Below, piece after piece: positions 32,345 to 53,394 of a DNA stretch of 64,000 nt. Source of the DNA: Bradyrhizobium sp. SZCCT0231. Its GTDB lineage: Bacteria > Pseudomonadota > Alphaproteobacteria > Rhizobiales > Xanthobacteraceae. Below the pieces are notes generated by a model. It was not told the DNA's origin, ran no database searches, and was given only the letters and a program-made list of their open reading frames with translations. The position numbers and the translations under genes were made by a program. Numbering within the stretch: position 1 is the stretch's first letter; the number at the start of each line of letters is the position of its first letter. The stretch covers positions 1-64,000 of the forward strand of contig NZ_JAFCKP010000019.1 of assembly GCF_018130245.1 (NCBI RefSeq), written 5' to 3'.

Positions 32345-32378
32345 TCGTTTGTGGCGGCGCTCTCCGGAAACAAGAACA

Positions 32379-33332
32379 ATGGCTGACAAGGTCCTGATCT
32401 ATTCGCGCTTTCCCAAGTCGATGATGGCGCGCTTCGCCGAGCGGTTCGAGCTGCTCGACACCGGTGGCAAGCCGGCGCGGGAGGTGTTTTCGGCGGATGA
32501 GCTCAGCGGCATCCGCGCGATGCTGACGGCGGGCGGCACCCCGCTCGGCGCGGAGGCGATGGACCTGTTTCCAAAGCTCGGCGCCATCGTCTGCTACGGC
32601 ACCGGCTATGACGGCGTCGATTTGAAGGCAGCCGCCGCCCGCAACATCGCGGTCGGCCACAGTCCGGGCGCCAACGCCGCCTCGGTCGCCGACATCGCCA
32701 TGACCCTGATGCTGGCGACGACGCGGCGGATCCTGGTTGCCGACCAATATGTCCGCAGCGGCGATTGGGCCGCCTCGAAACAGTCGCCGATGATGCGCCC
32801 GCAGGCCGGCATGCCCGGCCGCCGCATCGGCGTCTACGGCATGGGCGAGATCGGCCGCAAGATCGCCGTGCGATGCGCGGCGTTCGAGAGCGAGGTCGGC
32901 TATTTCAGTCGCACCAGATACGATCTGCCTTATCAATATTTCCCGACGCTGGAGGCGCTCGCCGACTGGTGCAGCGTGCTGATGATTGCGGTCCGGGCAG
33001 GGGCCGAGACCCAGCATGTCGTCAACGCCGATATCCTTCGGCGCCTCGGCGCGGACGGCTATGTCGTCAACATCTCCCGCGGCTCCGTCGTCGACGAGAA
33101 GGCTCTGGTCGCGGCCCTCGCCGACAAGACCATCGCCGGCGCCGGCCTCGACGTCTACGAGAAGGAGCCGCACGCGCCCGATGCGCTGACGGCGCTGCCG
33201 AATGTGGTTTTCGCTCCGCATATCGGTGGCCACACCCTGGAATCGCACGTTGCCATGCAAAACTGCGTGCTGGCGAACCTGACCGCGTTTTTCGAGGGCA
33301 AGCTGCTTCCTTACGCGGTCAAATCGGCCTGA
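32379..33332 (+). CDS. D-isomer-specific 2-hydroxyacid dehydrogenase
   Basis: A 317-residue NAD(P)-dependent 2-hydroxyacid dehydrogenase, of the glyoxylate/hydroxypyruvate reductase type. The Rossmann motif GMGEIG is at about 154-159. The catalytic triad is Arg234 in NISRGS, Glu263 in YEKEP and His281 in PHIGG. SRTRY after the second strand favours NADP. Its place between rplA and rplJ is unusual, since rplKA and rplJL normally adjoin. It has a hairpin terminator upstream and a 586-bp gap downstream. ATG 32379 is used; an in-frame ATG ten codons upstream overlaps the terminator. Confidence 0.92.
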   Translation: MADKVLIYSRFPKSMMARFAERFELLDTGGKPAREVFSADELSGIRAMLTAGGTPLGAEAMDLFPKLGAIVCYGTGYDGVDLKAAAARNIAVGHSPGANAASVADIAMTLMLATTRRILVADQYVRSGDWAASKQSPMMRPQAGMPGRRIGVYGMGEIGRKIAVRCAAFESEVGYFSRTRYDLPYQYFPTLEALADWCSVLMIAVRAGAETQHVVNADILRRLGADGYVVNISRGSVVDEKALVAALADKTIAGAGLDVYEKEPHAPDALTALPNVVFAPHIGGHTLESHVAMQNCVLANLTAFFEGKLLPYAVKSA

Positions 33333-33918
33333 ATCGGCCCTTGTCGGCCCGCCTCAAGCCCGGCCGGCAATGGATTGGAACTGGTGTGAATTTTGCTCTT
33401 GGCAAGCAGGCCCGGAGCGGTTAAAGAACCGCCTCCGAACGTACCGGCCTCGGCTGGCGCGTTCGTGCACGCATTCCGAAAAACCGGCATGACAGGAGAT
33501 CATTCCTTTTCAGGACGTCCGCAAGGATTTGCCCGGAAAAGGAAGGAAAACCCGTCGGTTGGCCGGGATGCGGGCAGAGGTCGGGCGGTTCGCCGGCTGA
33601 CCTTGTCCTGTCCAAGACTGCAGGCGCCCGCGGGAAATTTCGATTTCTCAACGGCTTAATCGCATGGCCTGCATAGACGGGTGAAGACCGGATTTCACTT
33701 CGCATCCAGCTTTAAGGGCTGGCTATGCGAAACGGGTCTGGTTCGGACCTCGACACGCCGTGGGCCTTTGAAGGGCTCCCGGAGGGCAGGCTTTGAATTG
33801 TCGTCTTGCCCGGCGTGTCCGATGGGTTTTGGCCCGGAGGTTCAGGTTTGGGCGGGACGATGGGTGCAACCCGGCGGCCCCGCTTCGCGCGATGGCCGCC
33901 AACCGGAGAGAGCTTGCT
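33333..33918 (+). other. rplJ upstream region and L10 leader
   Basis: A 586-bp non-coding stretch. It should contain the promoter for rplJL-rpoBC and the mRNA leader that the L10-L12 complex binds for autoregulation. One clear hairpin is at 33699-33731. I could not pick a convincing -35/-10 pair. Short open frames exist but have no ribosome binding sites and no recognisable products. Confidence 0.55.
33699..33731 (+). promoter_or_regulatory. candidate L10 autoregulatory leader hairpin
   Basis: TTCGCAT (33699-33705) pairs with ATGCGAA (33725-33731), and inside it CCAGC pairs with GCTGG around a TTTAAGG loop, with a two-base CT bulge on the 3' side. A bulged long stem upstream of rplJ is what L10 leaders look like, but the position, about 190 bases from the start codon, and the match to the known motif need comparison. 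Confidence 0.4.
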
Positions 33919-34437
33919 GTGGAACGAGCGGCAAAAAAAGAAGCGGTCGAACAGCTCAATGAGGTCTTCAAGACCACGAGCGTCGCGGTCGTTGCTCAAT
34001 ATTCCGGCCTCACCGTCGCCCAGATGCAGAAGCTGCGCCAGCAGATGAAGCAGGCGGGCGCTGCGGTGAAGGTCTCGAAGAACCGTCTCGCCAAAATTGC
34101 TCTTGAAGGCACTGACGTCGTTGCCATCGGCCCCATGCTGAAGGGACCGACCGTGATCGCCACTTCGAACGATCCGGTAGCGGCGCCAAAGGTCGCCATC
34201 GAATTCGCCAAGGCGAACGAAAAGTTCGTCATCGTGGGCGGATCGATGGGGAAGACCGTCCTGAATGTCGACGGCGTGAAGGCGCTTGCCTCGCTGCCGT
34301 CGCTTGACGAGCTGCGCGGCAAGATCGTCGGCCTCATCGTGGCCCCGGCGACCAAGATCGCTCAGCTCGCCAATGCGCCCGCGGGCAAGCTCGCGCGCGT
34401 CATCCAGGCTCATGCCTCAAAGGGCGAAGCGGCCTGA
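33919..34437 (+). CDS. rplJ: 50S ribosomal protein L10
   Basis: A 172-residue L10 that anchors L7/L12 dimers on the ribosome stalk. The GTG at 33919 is chosen because GGAGAGAG lies 7 bp before it and the protein then starts with the usual [16 protein letters not shown]. An in-frame ATG at 33892 would add nine residues but overlies the ribosome binding site. The conserved [13 protein letters not shown] and the C-terminal L12-binding helix are present. rplL follows after 54 bp. Confidence 0.96.
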   Translation: MERAAKKEAVEQLNEVFKTTSVAVVAQYSGLTVAQMQKLRQQMKQAGAAVKVSKNRLAKIALEGTDVVAIGPMLKGPTVIATSNDPVAAPKVAIEFAKANEKFVIVGGSMGKTVLNVDGVKALASLPSLDELRGKIVGLIVAPATKIAQLANAPAGKLARVIQAHASKGEAA

Positions 34438-34491
34438 CGCCCTTCGCAATACTCAAACCCGAACCAGACTTACACGTAAGGAAACTGAACA

Positions 34492-34869
34492 ATGGCTGAC
34501 CTGCAGAAGATCGTTGACGACCTCTCGAGCCTCACCGTGCTCGAAGCCGCTGAACTCGCGAAGCTCCTCGAAGAGAAGTGGGGCGTTTCGGCTGCCGCGG
34601 CTGTCGCCGTGGCCGGCCCGGCTGCTGGTGGCGGCGCTGCCGCTCCGGCGGAAGAGAAGACCGAGTTCACGGTCGTTCTCGCCAGCGCCGGCGACAAGAA
34701 GATCGAGGTCATCAAGGAAGTCCGCGCCATCACCGGTCTCGGCCTGAAGGAAGCAAAGGACCTCGTCGAGGGTGCTCCGAAGCCGCTGAAGGAAGGCGTG
34801 AACAAGGAAGAAGCCGACAAGATCAAGGCCCAGCTCGAGAAGGCTGGCGCCAAGGTCGAGCTCAAGTAA
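34492..34869 (+). CDS. rplL: 50S ribosomal protein L7/L12
   Basis: A 125-residue L7/L12, the multi-copy stalk protein that recruits translation GTPases. The N-terminal dimerisation helix (residues 1-35) is followed by an Ala/Gly-rich hinge (36-53). The C-terminal domain carries the conserved [20 protein letters not shown] factor-binding helix. A GGAAACTG site precedes the ATG. The gap to rpoB holds palindromes that probably lower read-through to rpoB. Confidence 0.98.
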   Translation: MADLQKIVDDLSSLTVLEAAELAKLLEEKWGVSAAAAVAVAGPAAGGGAAAPAEEKTEFTVVLASAGDKKIEVIKEVRAITGLGLKEAKDLVEGAPKPLKEGVNKEEADKIKAQLEKAGAKVELK

Positions 34870-35350
34870 GCAACGCTTGCTGGCGGGATCCCGGCCGCGC
34901 ATCGGCAAGGTCCGGGATCCCGGTCCGCTCCTCGAGAGGGTGGACCGAATGCAAAAGGCGTGCGACGGAACGTCCCGACGCAGGCCGAACACGAAAAAGT
35001 GTGGGGATTTGAGGGTTTAACCCTCGAATCTGCACTATTGTCGCCCCATATCGGGTCGGCAGCACGAAAGCGCGGTGGCAGGGAGGCCGGATTTCCCTGT
35101 AAGCCGTTGGGAGAGCAGGCTATTTCGGGCTTTTGCAGTCCGTGAAGATGATCGTTGTGACGGGCGGGCGCGCATCTGCGCCCCGCGCGTCGTTTTGCGT
35201 TTTGAAGGTCTGAAGAACAGATTCAGGACATCGGCGCCTGAAACTGCGTCTCCGGCCCCCAAGACGGGTTCGAAAATTCAACCCGGAAAGCGGTGGCAGC
35301 CGCGTTCCGGACGGCGCGCCCAGAGCGGGCGACGAAAATGAGAGGCCACG
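34870..35350 (+). other. rplL-rpoB intergenic region with GC-rich palindromes
   Basis: A 481-bp spacer. Two near-identical palindromes, CGGGATCCCGG at 34884-34894 and CCGGGATCCCGG at 34912-34923, can each fold alone or pair with one another. Without a T-run, they are more likely attenuators or processing sites than full terminators. The remainder has no recognisable gene. GAGAGG at 35341-35346 serves as the rpoB ribosome binding site. Confidence 0.5.
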
Positions 35351-39475
<4,125 letters not shown>

Positions 39476-39486
39476 TTCGACCTTTC

Positions 39487-39511
39487 ATGCCCGGCCTTCA
39501 CGGCCGGGCAT
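39487..39511 (+). terminator. perfect hairpin between rpoB and rpoC
   Basis: ATGCCCGGCC pairs with GGCCGGGCAT over ten bases with a five-base loop. It begins 11 bp after the rpoB stop. There is no T-run, so rpoC transcription should continue; pausing, RNA processing or stability is more likely. Confidence 0.5.
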
Positions 39512-39604
39512 TGGCGCCCCTCCCGAGGCCTTGAGGGCAGGGCGCCCCGCTTGAGTGATTTTCGAATTTGCGGCCGGAGGCGACCGGCACGCGAGGAGAA
39601 GACG

Positions 39605-43801
<4,197 letters not shown>

Positions 43802-43834
43802 TCGTTCATCCGTAGGAATACCGAGGACAATGAG

Positions 43835-43859
43835 AAGGCCGGCTTTTGCCGGCCTTTTT
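43835..43859 (+). terminator. intrinsic terminator after rpoC
   Basis: AAGGCCGGC and GCCGGCCTT form a 9-bp GC-rich stem with a TTTT loop, and the 3' arm runs into five T. This is a textbook Rho-independent terminator, 34 bp after the rpoC stop, and closes the rplJL-rpoBC transcript. Confidence 0.93.
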
Positions 43860-43994
43860 GCTGCTTTCTTTGCTTGTTGCGATGTAGGATCAGCGTTTGT
43901 TCATCTTTCCTTCAGCCGCAAAAGCGCTTCTGCTAAGAGAGCTTAGACCGGTGGTCCCGTGAAGGGGGCAGGTCCGGAAGACCACGGAATTCTC

Positions 43995-46049
43995 ATGCTT
44001 GATCTCGCAATCGTAGGCGGCGGCCCCGGCGGGCTGATGAGCGCCTGGTATCTGAAGCGCAAGCTCGGCGATCTCTGTCGCGTCACCATCTACGAGGCCT
44101 CCGACCGGCTCGGCGGCAAGATCGTCTCGCGTAAATTCGATTCGGCGCCCGCGATGTACGAGGCCGGCGTTGCCGAGATCTACGATTACTCGATGACCGG
44201 ACCCGATCCGCTGCGCGAGCTGATCCAGCATTTCGGCCTCCAGACCATTCCGATGGACGCCGAGCAGGTGCATTTCGGCGGCGAGCTCCTCAATGACGTG
44301 CCGGGCATGCGCCGCAAATACGGCGCCAAGACCGCGGCAGCGATCGAGGCGTTCCGCAAGCGCTGCACCGAGGTGATGTCGCCGATCGAATATTACGAGG
44401 GCGTTGGCGCGCACGACAACGAGAATCCCTGGGCCTACAAGACCGCCGAGCAGGTGCTCGACGAGGAGGTCGAGGACGAGACGGCAAAGCGTTTCTTCAA
44501 GGTGATGGCGCGCTCCGACATCGCGACCGAGAGCCACAACACCAACGGTCTCAACGCGCTCAAGAACTATCTGATGGACGTCGACGGCTATATCGGCCTC
44601 TATTCCATCCAGAACGGCAACGAGCAGCTGATCGAATGCCTGCAGTCGGAGGTCAATGCCGACATCCAGCTCAATCACCGCGTGCTCACCGTCGGCAAGG
44701 CGCCGACGGGCCGTTATCAACTCAAGATGATGAACGGCAAGGGACCGGAGACCCGCGACTTCGACCTCGTGCTGGTCTGCCTGCCGCATTCCTGGCTCGC
44801 CACCCTCGGCTGGGAGGGCGAGCAGCTGCGCAAGTCGATGGTCAAGCACGTTGCCTATTTCGACCGCCCCGCGCACTATCTGCGCGTCTCGATCCTGTTC
44901 GACGAGCCGTTCTGGGGCGAGAAGATTCCGGGCGCCTGGTTCATGTCGGAGGCCTTCGGCGGCTGCTGCGTCTACAACGAGGGCGCGCGCTATGACGTCG
45001 GCAGGCATGGCGTTTTGAACTGGCTCATTCCCGGCTCCGACGCGCTGGCTTTTGCCAATCTGTCGGATCAGGAACTGATCGATGCCGCCCTGAAATCGCT
45101 GCCGGCTTCTCTCGGCGATGCGCGTTTGCATTTCATCGAAGGCAAGATCCACCGCTGGCTGTCGTCGGTGAACGCGCTGCCGGGTGGCTTGCCCGTACGC
45201 GACGTCATGACCAATCACCGGCCCGAGCCGAAGGAGCATCCCGGCATCGTCGTGGTCGGCGACTATCTGTTCGATTCGACGCTGAACGGCCTGCTCGACT
45301 CCTCGGACGCGGCGACCGACATCATCCTCACCGAGATGATGCGCCTGCGCCGCGAACGCGCGCAGGAGGATAAGCCGCTCTCGGACAAGATCGACCGCGA
45401 TTATTTCGAGAACTATCGCGGCCTCGGCCCCTATCACGAAGCGTGGCGGCACTTCGCCGATCCCGACTACCTCACCAGGTTGATCGGCATCGTCTGGGGC
45501 AAGGCGGCGGGCGCCAAGCTGCTGGTCGCCGGCTCAGCCAGCGGCGAACTGGTCGGCGCGCTGCGCGATCGCGGCATCGATGCATGGGGAATCGAGAACA
45601 ACCGCGCCATCCATGCCAAAACGCCGAAAGCACTGAAGAAGTACAACAAGCTCGGCTCGATCACCGACATGCCGTTCAAGGACGGCGCGTTCGACTTCGT
45701 GTTCGAGACCAGCCTCTGTCACGTTTCTCCGAAGCAGGTGGTCCGCGCGATCAAGGAGCTGAATCGCGTGGTCAAGACCGGTCTCGTGTTCGGCTCGATC
45801 ACCTCGGACATGGCGCCGGCATTGATCGACCGCTACGACCTCCTGCGTGGGGTCAAGAAGCTCGGTACCTGGTGGGAATGGTCCGAACTCTTCTTCGGTA
45901 ACGGCTTCGACCTGTCGATGCACCGCAAGGATTGCACGGATGCGTTATGGGAGGCGACGCTCGCTGCCAACAAGGGTCCAGGGCAGTGGTACGCCGACGC
46001 CGACAGCCTGCGCTATTCCTTTTTCGACAAGGTCGAGGACGAGGACTAG
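43995..46049 (+). CDS. FAD-dependent oxidoreductase fused to a SAM methyltransferase domain
   Basis: A 684-residue two-domain protein. The first ~440 residues form a flavin amine oxidase / phytoene-desaturase-like oxidoreductase. GGGPGG at 8-13 binds FAD, the EASDRLGGK segment follows, and VVVGDYLFDSTLNGLLDSSDAA near the end of the domain closes the FAD site. From about residue 490 a methyltransferase-like domain follows, with VAGSASGE as motif I, WGIENN after strand 2 and MPFKDGAFDFVFETS. The substrate is unknown. It lies after the rpoC terminator, so it has its own promoter. ATG 43995 puts the Rossmann strand at the N-terminus. Confidence 0.82.
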   Translation: MLDLAIVGGGPGGLMSAWYLKRKLGDLCRVTIYEASDRLGGKIVSRKFDSAPAMYEAGVAEIYDYSMTGPDPLRELIQHFGLQTIPMDAEQVHFGGELLNDVPGMRRKYGAKTAAAIEAFRKRCTEVMSPIEYYEGVGAHDNENPWAYKTAEQVLDEEVEDETAKRFFKVMARSDIATESHNTNGLNALKNYLMDVDGYIGLYSIQNGNEQLIECLQSEVNADIQLNHRVLTVGKAPTGRYQLKMMNGKGPETRDFDLVLVCLPHSWLATLGWEGEQLRKSMVKHVAYFDRPAHYLRVSILFDEPFWGEKIPGAWFMSEAFGGCCVYNEGARYDVGRHGVLNWLIPGSDALAFANLSDQELIDAALKSLPASLGDARLHFIEGKIHRWLSSVNALPGGLPVRDVMTNHRPEPKEHPGIVVVGDYLFDSTLNGLLDSSDAATDIILTEMMRLRRERAQEDKPLSDKIDRDYFENYRGLGPYHEAWRHFADPDYLTRLIGIVWGKAAGAKLLVAGSASGELVGALRDRGIDAWGIENNRAIHAKTPKALKKYNKLGSITDMPFKDGAFDFVFETSLCHVSPKQVVRAIKELNRVVKTGLVFGSITSDMAPALIDRYDLLRGVKKLGTWWEWSELFFGNGFDLSMHRKDCTDALWEATLAANKGPGQWYADADSLRYSFFDKVEDED

Positions 46050-46118
46050 CCCGCGGGGCGCGGCTCGAATTCGCCAATTGTTTTGCCGAATTCATCCTGA
46101 TCGCATAGAATCGGTGCA

Positions 46119-46135
46119 ATAGCGGTTGCCGCTAT
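46119..46135 (+). other. short hairpin upstream of the ABC exporter gene
   Basis: ATAGCGG and CCGCTAT pair perfectly over seven bases with a TTG loop, 48 bp before the exporter start codon. It may be an operator or leader hairpin. No -35/-10 pair was recognised around it. Confidence 0.35.
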
Positions 46136-46183
46136 GTCCTGCATTCGCTGCGGTCATGCCGGCCGTCAGCATCGGTTGGTTTC

Positions 46184-48214
46184 ATGGCGTCCAAGCCTCT
46201 CTTGCCCGACGACAAGCCTCTCTCTCCCGACAAACGGAAGCTCGCCCCGGAAGAGGCGGTCGAGCTCGACGACAAGCTCGCCTCCGCTGCCAAGCCGGAC
46301 CTCGAAGACGACGAGGACGGCGAAGACGAGGGGGATGACGAGCTGGAGCTCGACGAGGACGATGAGGACGAGGACCTCGTCGTCTTTACCGCGCGCGAAG
46401 CCGCCGGCGCGCTCGCGACCATCGTCGGATTCGTCAAACCCTATCTGACGAACTACAAGCGGATGCTGTCATTCGTGGCGTTCGGCGTCTTCGTGGAGAC
46501 GCTGTTCAACGTCATCATGCCGCTCAGCCTCAAGTTCCTGATCGACGACGCGCTCGGCGAGGAGGATTTCCACGCGCTGTACAAGATCCTCGGCGTGCTT
46601 GCGGTCGCCGGCATCTTCACCTCGGTCGTTGCCGTCTGGTACGAGCGCTGGGACGCGCGGCTTGCCGCCTGCATCATCTCCGATGTCCGCAAGCGCCTGT
46701 TCGAGCACGTCCAGGACTTGCCGGCGGCTTATTTCGGCCGCACCAAGCGCGGCGAGATCCTGTCGCGCTTCTCGGTCGACCTCTCGGCCTTTGAAGGCTC
46801 GGTCAAGACGTTTGCCAATAGTGCCGCGCTGCCGTTCCTGGAGCTGGTCGCCGGCATCATCCTGATGGTGTTCCTCAATTGGCAGCTCGCCGTCGTCGCG
46901 CTGCTGGTGTTCCCGATCACACTGATTGGCCCGCGGATCCTGACACCCAAGGCCGTGCAGGCCAATTACGAGCAGAAGCTCAACGAGAGTGCGCTGCTCG
47001 GCATGGTGCAGGAGAACGTGGCGGCCCAGGCCGTGATCAAGGCGTTCAGCCTGCAACGCAAGATGTTCGGCTTCTTCACCTTGCGCAACGACGAGACCCG
47101 CAACAGGATCGCCTCGGCCGCGTTCCTCTCGACCATGGTGGAGCGGACGGTCACCATCTCAGTGCTCCTCCTGCACCTCGTGGTGCTCGCGATCGGCGCG
47201 TATCTGGCGACCAAGGGCCAGATCACCATCGGCACCTTCGTCACCTTCGAGAGCGCGTTCTGGGAGGTCTCCTACAACATCGCCCATGTGATGCATTTCA
47301 TCCCGGTGTCGATCTCCTCGGCCGCCGCGATCCGCCACATCCAGGAACTGCTCGACGAGCCGACCCGCGGGGCCGATCGCCCCGGTGCGCCCGATCTGCC
47401 GCGCATCACCAACGACATTACTTTCGATCACGTCACCTTCCAGTACGAGGGCAGCCAGACGCCGGTGCTGGACAATCTCAGCCTCAAGCTCAGTGCCGGC
47501 AAGCGCATCGCGATCGTCGGTCCGAGCGGCTCCGGTAAGAGCACCCTGCTCAATCTGATCCTGCGGCTCTACGTGCCCGACGAGGGCCGCGTCACCATCG
47601 ACGGCGTCGATGTCCGCAAGGTGACGCTGGATTCGCTGCGCCGGAGCATGGCGGTGGTGTTCCAGGAGAACATGCTGTTCAACATGTCGATCCGCGAGAA
47701 CATCCGGCTCGGCAAGGAGGGGGCGACCGACGAGGAGGTGGAGGAGGCGGCCAAGAAGGCCGAGATCCACCGCTTCATCATGAGCCTGCCGCAGCGATAC
47801 GACACCCCGGTCGGCGAGCGCGGAGACACGCTGTCGGGCGGCCAGCGCCAGCGCATGGCGATCGCGCGCGCAATCATCCGTAACCCGTCCGTTCTGCTGC
47901 TGGACGAAGCCACCTCGGCGCTCGACCAGACCACGGAAGCCGCGATCAACCGCACGCTGCTCAAGCTCGCCAAGGGCCGCACCATGATCTGGTCCACCCA
48001 CCGCCTGACGTCGGTGGTCGAGATGGACGAGATCATCGTGATTTCAGGGGGCAGGGCGATCGAGCGCGGCTCCCATGCCGAGCTGCTCGCCAAGAACGGC
48101 ACCTATCGCAAGCTGTGGAACGACCAGATCCACCAGCCGCATGGCGCGGCGGCTCACGCCGACGACGACAGCGACGAAGACGACGGAGACGGTGAGGACG
48201 ACGAGGAGGAGTGA
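46184..48214 (+). CDS. ABC exporter, fused permease and ATP-binding domains
   Basis: A 676-residue half-transporter of the MsbA/lipid and multidrug exporter type that works as a dimer in the inner membrane. A six-helix membrane domain spans about residues 80-345. The ATPase has Walker [10 protein letters not shown] near 446-454, signature LSGGQRQR near 549-556 and Walker [13 protein letters not shown] near 568-579. Both ends are unusually acidic: residues ~40-66 are nearly all Asp/Glu, and the last 18 residues are DDDSDEDD-like. Cargo is unknown; a lipid or glycolipid is typical for this group. Confidence 0.93.
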   Translation: MASKPLLPDDKPLSPDKRKLAPEEAVELDDKLASAAKPDLEDDEDGEDEGDDELELDEDDEDEDLVVFTAREAAGALATIVGFVKPYLTNYKRMLSFVAFGVFVETLFNVIMPLSLKFLIDDALGEEDFHALYKILGVLAVAGIFTSVVAVWYERWDARLAACIISDVRKRLFEHVQDLPAAYFGRTKRGEILSRFSVDLSAFEGSVKTFANSAALPFLELVAGIILMVFLNWQLAVVALLVFPITLIGPRILTPKAVQANYEQKLNESALLGMVQENVAAQAVIKAFSLQRKMFGFFTLRNDETRNRIASAAFLSTMVERTVTISVLLLHLVVLAIGAYLATKGQITIGTFVTFESAFWEVSYNIAHVMHFIPVSISSAAAIRHIQELLDEPTRGADRPGAPDLPRITNDITFDHVTFQYEGSQTPVLDNLSLKLSAGKRIAIVGPSGSGKSTLLNLILRLYVPDEGRVTIDGVDVRKVTLDSLRRSMAVVFQENMLFNMSIRENIRLGKEGATDEEVEEAAKKAEIHRFIMSLPQRYDTPVGERGDTLSGGQRQRMAIARAIIRNPSVLLLDEATSALDQTTEAAINRTLLKLAKGRTMIWSTHRLTSVVEMDEIIVISGGRAIERGSHAELLAKNGTYRKLWNDQIHQPHGAAAHADDDSDEDDGDGEDDEEE

Positions 48215-49116
48215 CCGGAGGCGGTCGGCTCCGAGGAACCGCCGTGGCCGATCCATGCCTCGTCACCCAAGCACGCGCGGTCCAGCGCCGACTCATTGAT
48301 TCTCTGACGCAAGGCGTTCGGCTGACGCGAAGCCGCTGACCTTTTCGACATTTGGCTTGGGCGCATCGGCCCCCGCAAATCGACGCGCACCATCGAAAGC
48401 CCCGCGAGACCGGGCAGCGAAGCACCCCGGGGAAGCTGGAAAGCCTGCCGCCAGCCGGCAGATTTGCGCATGGGCAGGGAAAAAGCCCTCAGTTTGATAA
48501 TAAAGCTACATTTAGTCCGGGTATAATTGAGTCTCGGGCTTGGCGACCAAGCGCCTCGTTCCCACGTCAGGCAGGAGCGGGGAGACGGCCAAGAGCCTAT
48601 TTTTGCAGGCGCCTGAAGCGCTTTGTGTCTGTCGTTTCACCTTGACTTGACCGATTCTCACTTATAGAAAGCGCCTCACTTAACGACAGGCGGTGAGCAT
48701 CGCCAGCGTCGGAACGGGCCACCCGTTGATCCCCAAGGAGTAGTCCACAAGGGGTCGCTAAAGGCGGGCACCAACCTCGACGAATGCCGCTCAAACGCTG
48801 TCGATCATAGCTAGGCAATGCCAGTGCGACTTTGGGTCTCTTGAGCACGTTCTCTTGAGGTCGAATTCGGATGCATGACCTCAGTGAGCGGGCCGGCGCT
48901 TTACGCTGATCGGCCTCAATACTGCGGTCCTCTGTGGCGTCGAAGCGCTTTCCGCTCGTTGATGGAGCGGTTGGCGCAATTTCGCTTTGTGCGGATTGTT
49001 CCGTGGAAGGCGGCCGGTCGGGCGGGTAGCTCGAAAGAATTTGCGGTCCCGGCAACGGGTCGCAGCAAGACAGCGGGCCCGGAAGGGGTCGCGACAGAAC
49101 AAAGGGTAAGGCCAGG
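48215..49116 (+). other. intergenic region and long rpsL leader
   Basis: A 902-bp stretch without a supported gene. A weak stem GGCGGT/ACCGCC follows the exporter stop (48220-48243). An AT-rich patch at 48490-48530 includes a perfect TATAAT (about 48520) without a matching -35. The better promoter is at 48642-48670, which leaves about 440 bases of untranslated leader before rpsL. Short open frames lack ribosome binding sites and overlap this signal. Confidence 0.5.
48642..48670 (+). promoter_or_regulatory. promoter of the str operon
   Basis: TTGACT (48642-48647) is followed by TAGAAA at 48665-48670 with a 17-bp spacer, or by TATAGA at 48663-48668 with a 15-bp spacer. It is the best promoter-like sequence before rpsL and would drive rpsL-rpsG-fusA-tuf and perhaps the genes beyond. 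Confidence 0.6.
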
Positions 49117-49488
49117 ATGCCGACGATCAACCAGCTGATCGCTCAACCGCGTGAAGTGCAGAAGTCGCGCAAGAAGGTGCCGGCGCTGCAGCAGTCGCCG
49201 CAGAAGCGTGGTGTTTGCACGCGCGTCTACACCACGACCCCGAAGAAGCCGAACTCGGCGCTTCGCAAGGTTGCCAAGGTGCGTTTGACCAACGGCTTCG
49301 AGGTGATCGGCTACATCCCCGGCGAGGGCCATAACCTCCAGGAGCACTCGGTGGTCATGATCCGCGGCGGTCGCGTCAAGGACTTGCCCGGCGTGCGTTA
49401 CCACATCCTCCGCGGCGTTCTGGATACCCAGGGCGTCAAGAACCGTAAGCAGCGTCGTTCGAAGTACGGCGCCAAGCGTCCGAAGTAA
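49117..49488 (+). CDS. rpsL: 30S ribosomal protein S12
   Basis: A 123-residue S12, located at the decoding centre. The conserved [18 protein letters not shown] and [13 protein letters not shown] segments are intact, including the lysines whose change gives streptomycin resistance, so a sensitive allele is expected. It is the first gene of the str operon. rpsG follows after 15 bp. Confidence 0.99.
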   Translation: MPTINQLIAQPREVQKSRKKVPALQQSPQKRGVCTRVYTTTPKKPNSALRKVAKVRLTNGFEVIGYIPGEGHNLQEHSVVMIRGGRVKDLPGVRYHILRGVLDTQGVKNRKQRRSKYGAKRPK

Positions 49489-49974
<486 letters not shown>

Positions 49975-50007
49975 CGGCGAAACAAACGGACTCGCAAGGA
50001 ACACCCC

Positions 50008-52080
<2,073 letters not shown>

Positions 52081-52120
52081 TTGTCGTCGGTTGAAAGCTG
52101 ACGATTGAACGGAGAGTCAA

Positions 52121-53311
<1,191 letters not shown>

Positions 53312-53328
53312 CAAGCGAATAGGGAATG

Positions 53329-53378
53329 GTGAGTGGCGAATAGGGGATTCTATTCGCTACTCGCTACTCGCCACTCAC
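53329..53378. repeat. dispersed palindromic repeat between tuf and rpsJ
   Basis: GTGAGTGGCGA (53329-53339) pairs with TCGCCACTCAC (53368-53378). An alternative inner hairpin pairs GCGAATAG (53336-53343) with CTATTCGC (53350-53357). The module CTACTCGC also repeats in tandem inside. It looks like a mobile-type intergenic repeat placed within the tuf-rpsJ gap, 17 bp before the rpsJ ATG. Confidence 0.65.
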
Positions 53379-53394
53379 TAGAGAAAGCACGGCA

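Noticed and set aside
31056-33260. Minus-strand open frame opposite rplK, rplA and the dehydrogenase
   Set aside because: Antisense shadow; the plus-strand products are clear.
48490-48530. TATAAT at about 48520 as the main str promoter
   Set aside because: No acceptable -35 at 16-18 bp; the site at 48642-48670 is a better match.
48352-48645. Small plus-strand open frame upstream of rpsL
   Set aside because: No ribosome binding site, no recognisable product, and its end overlaps the promoter at 48642.
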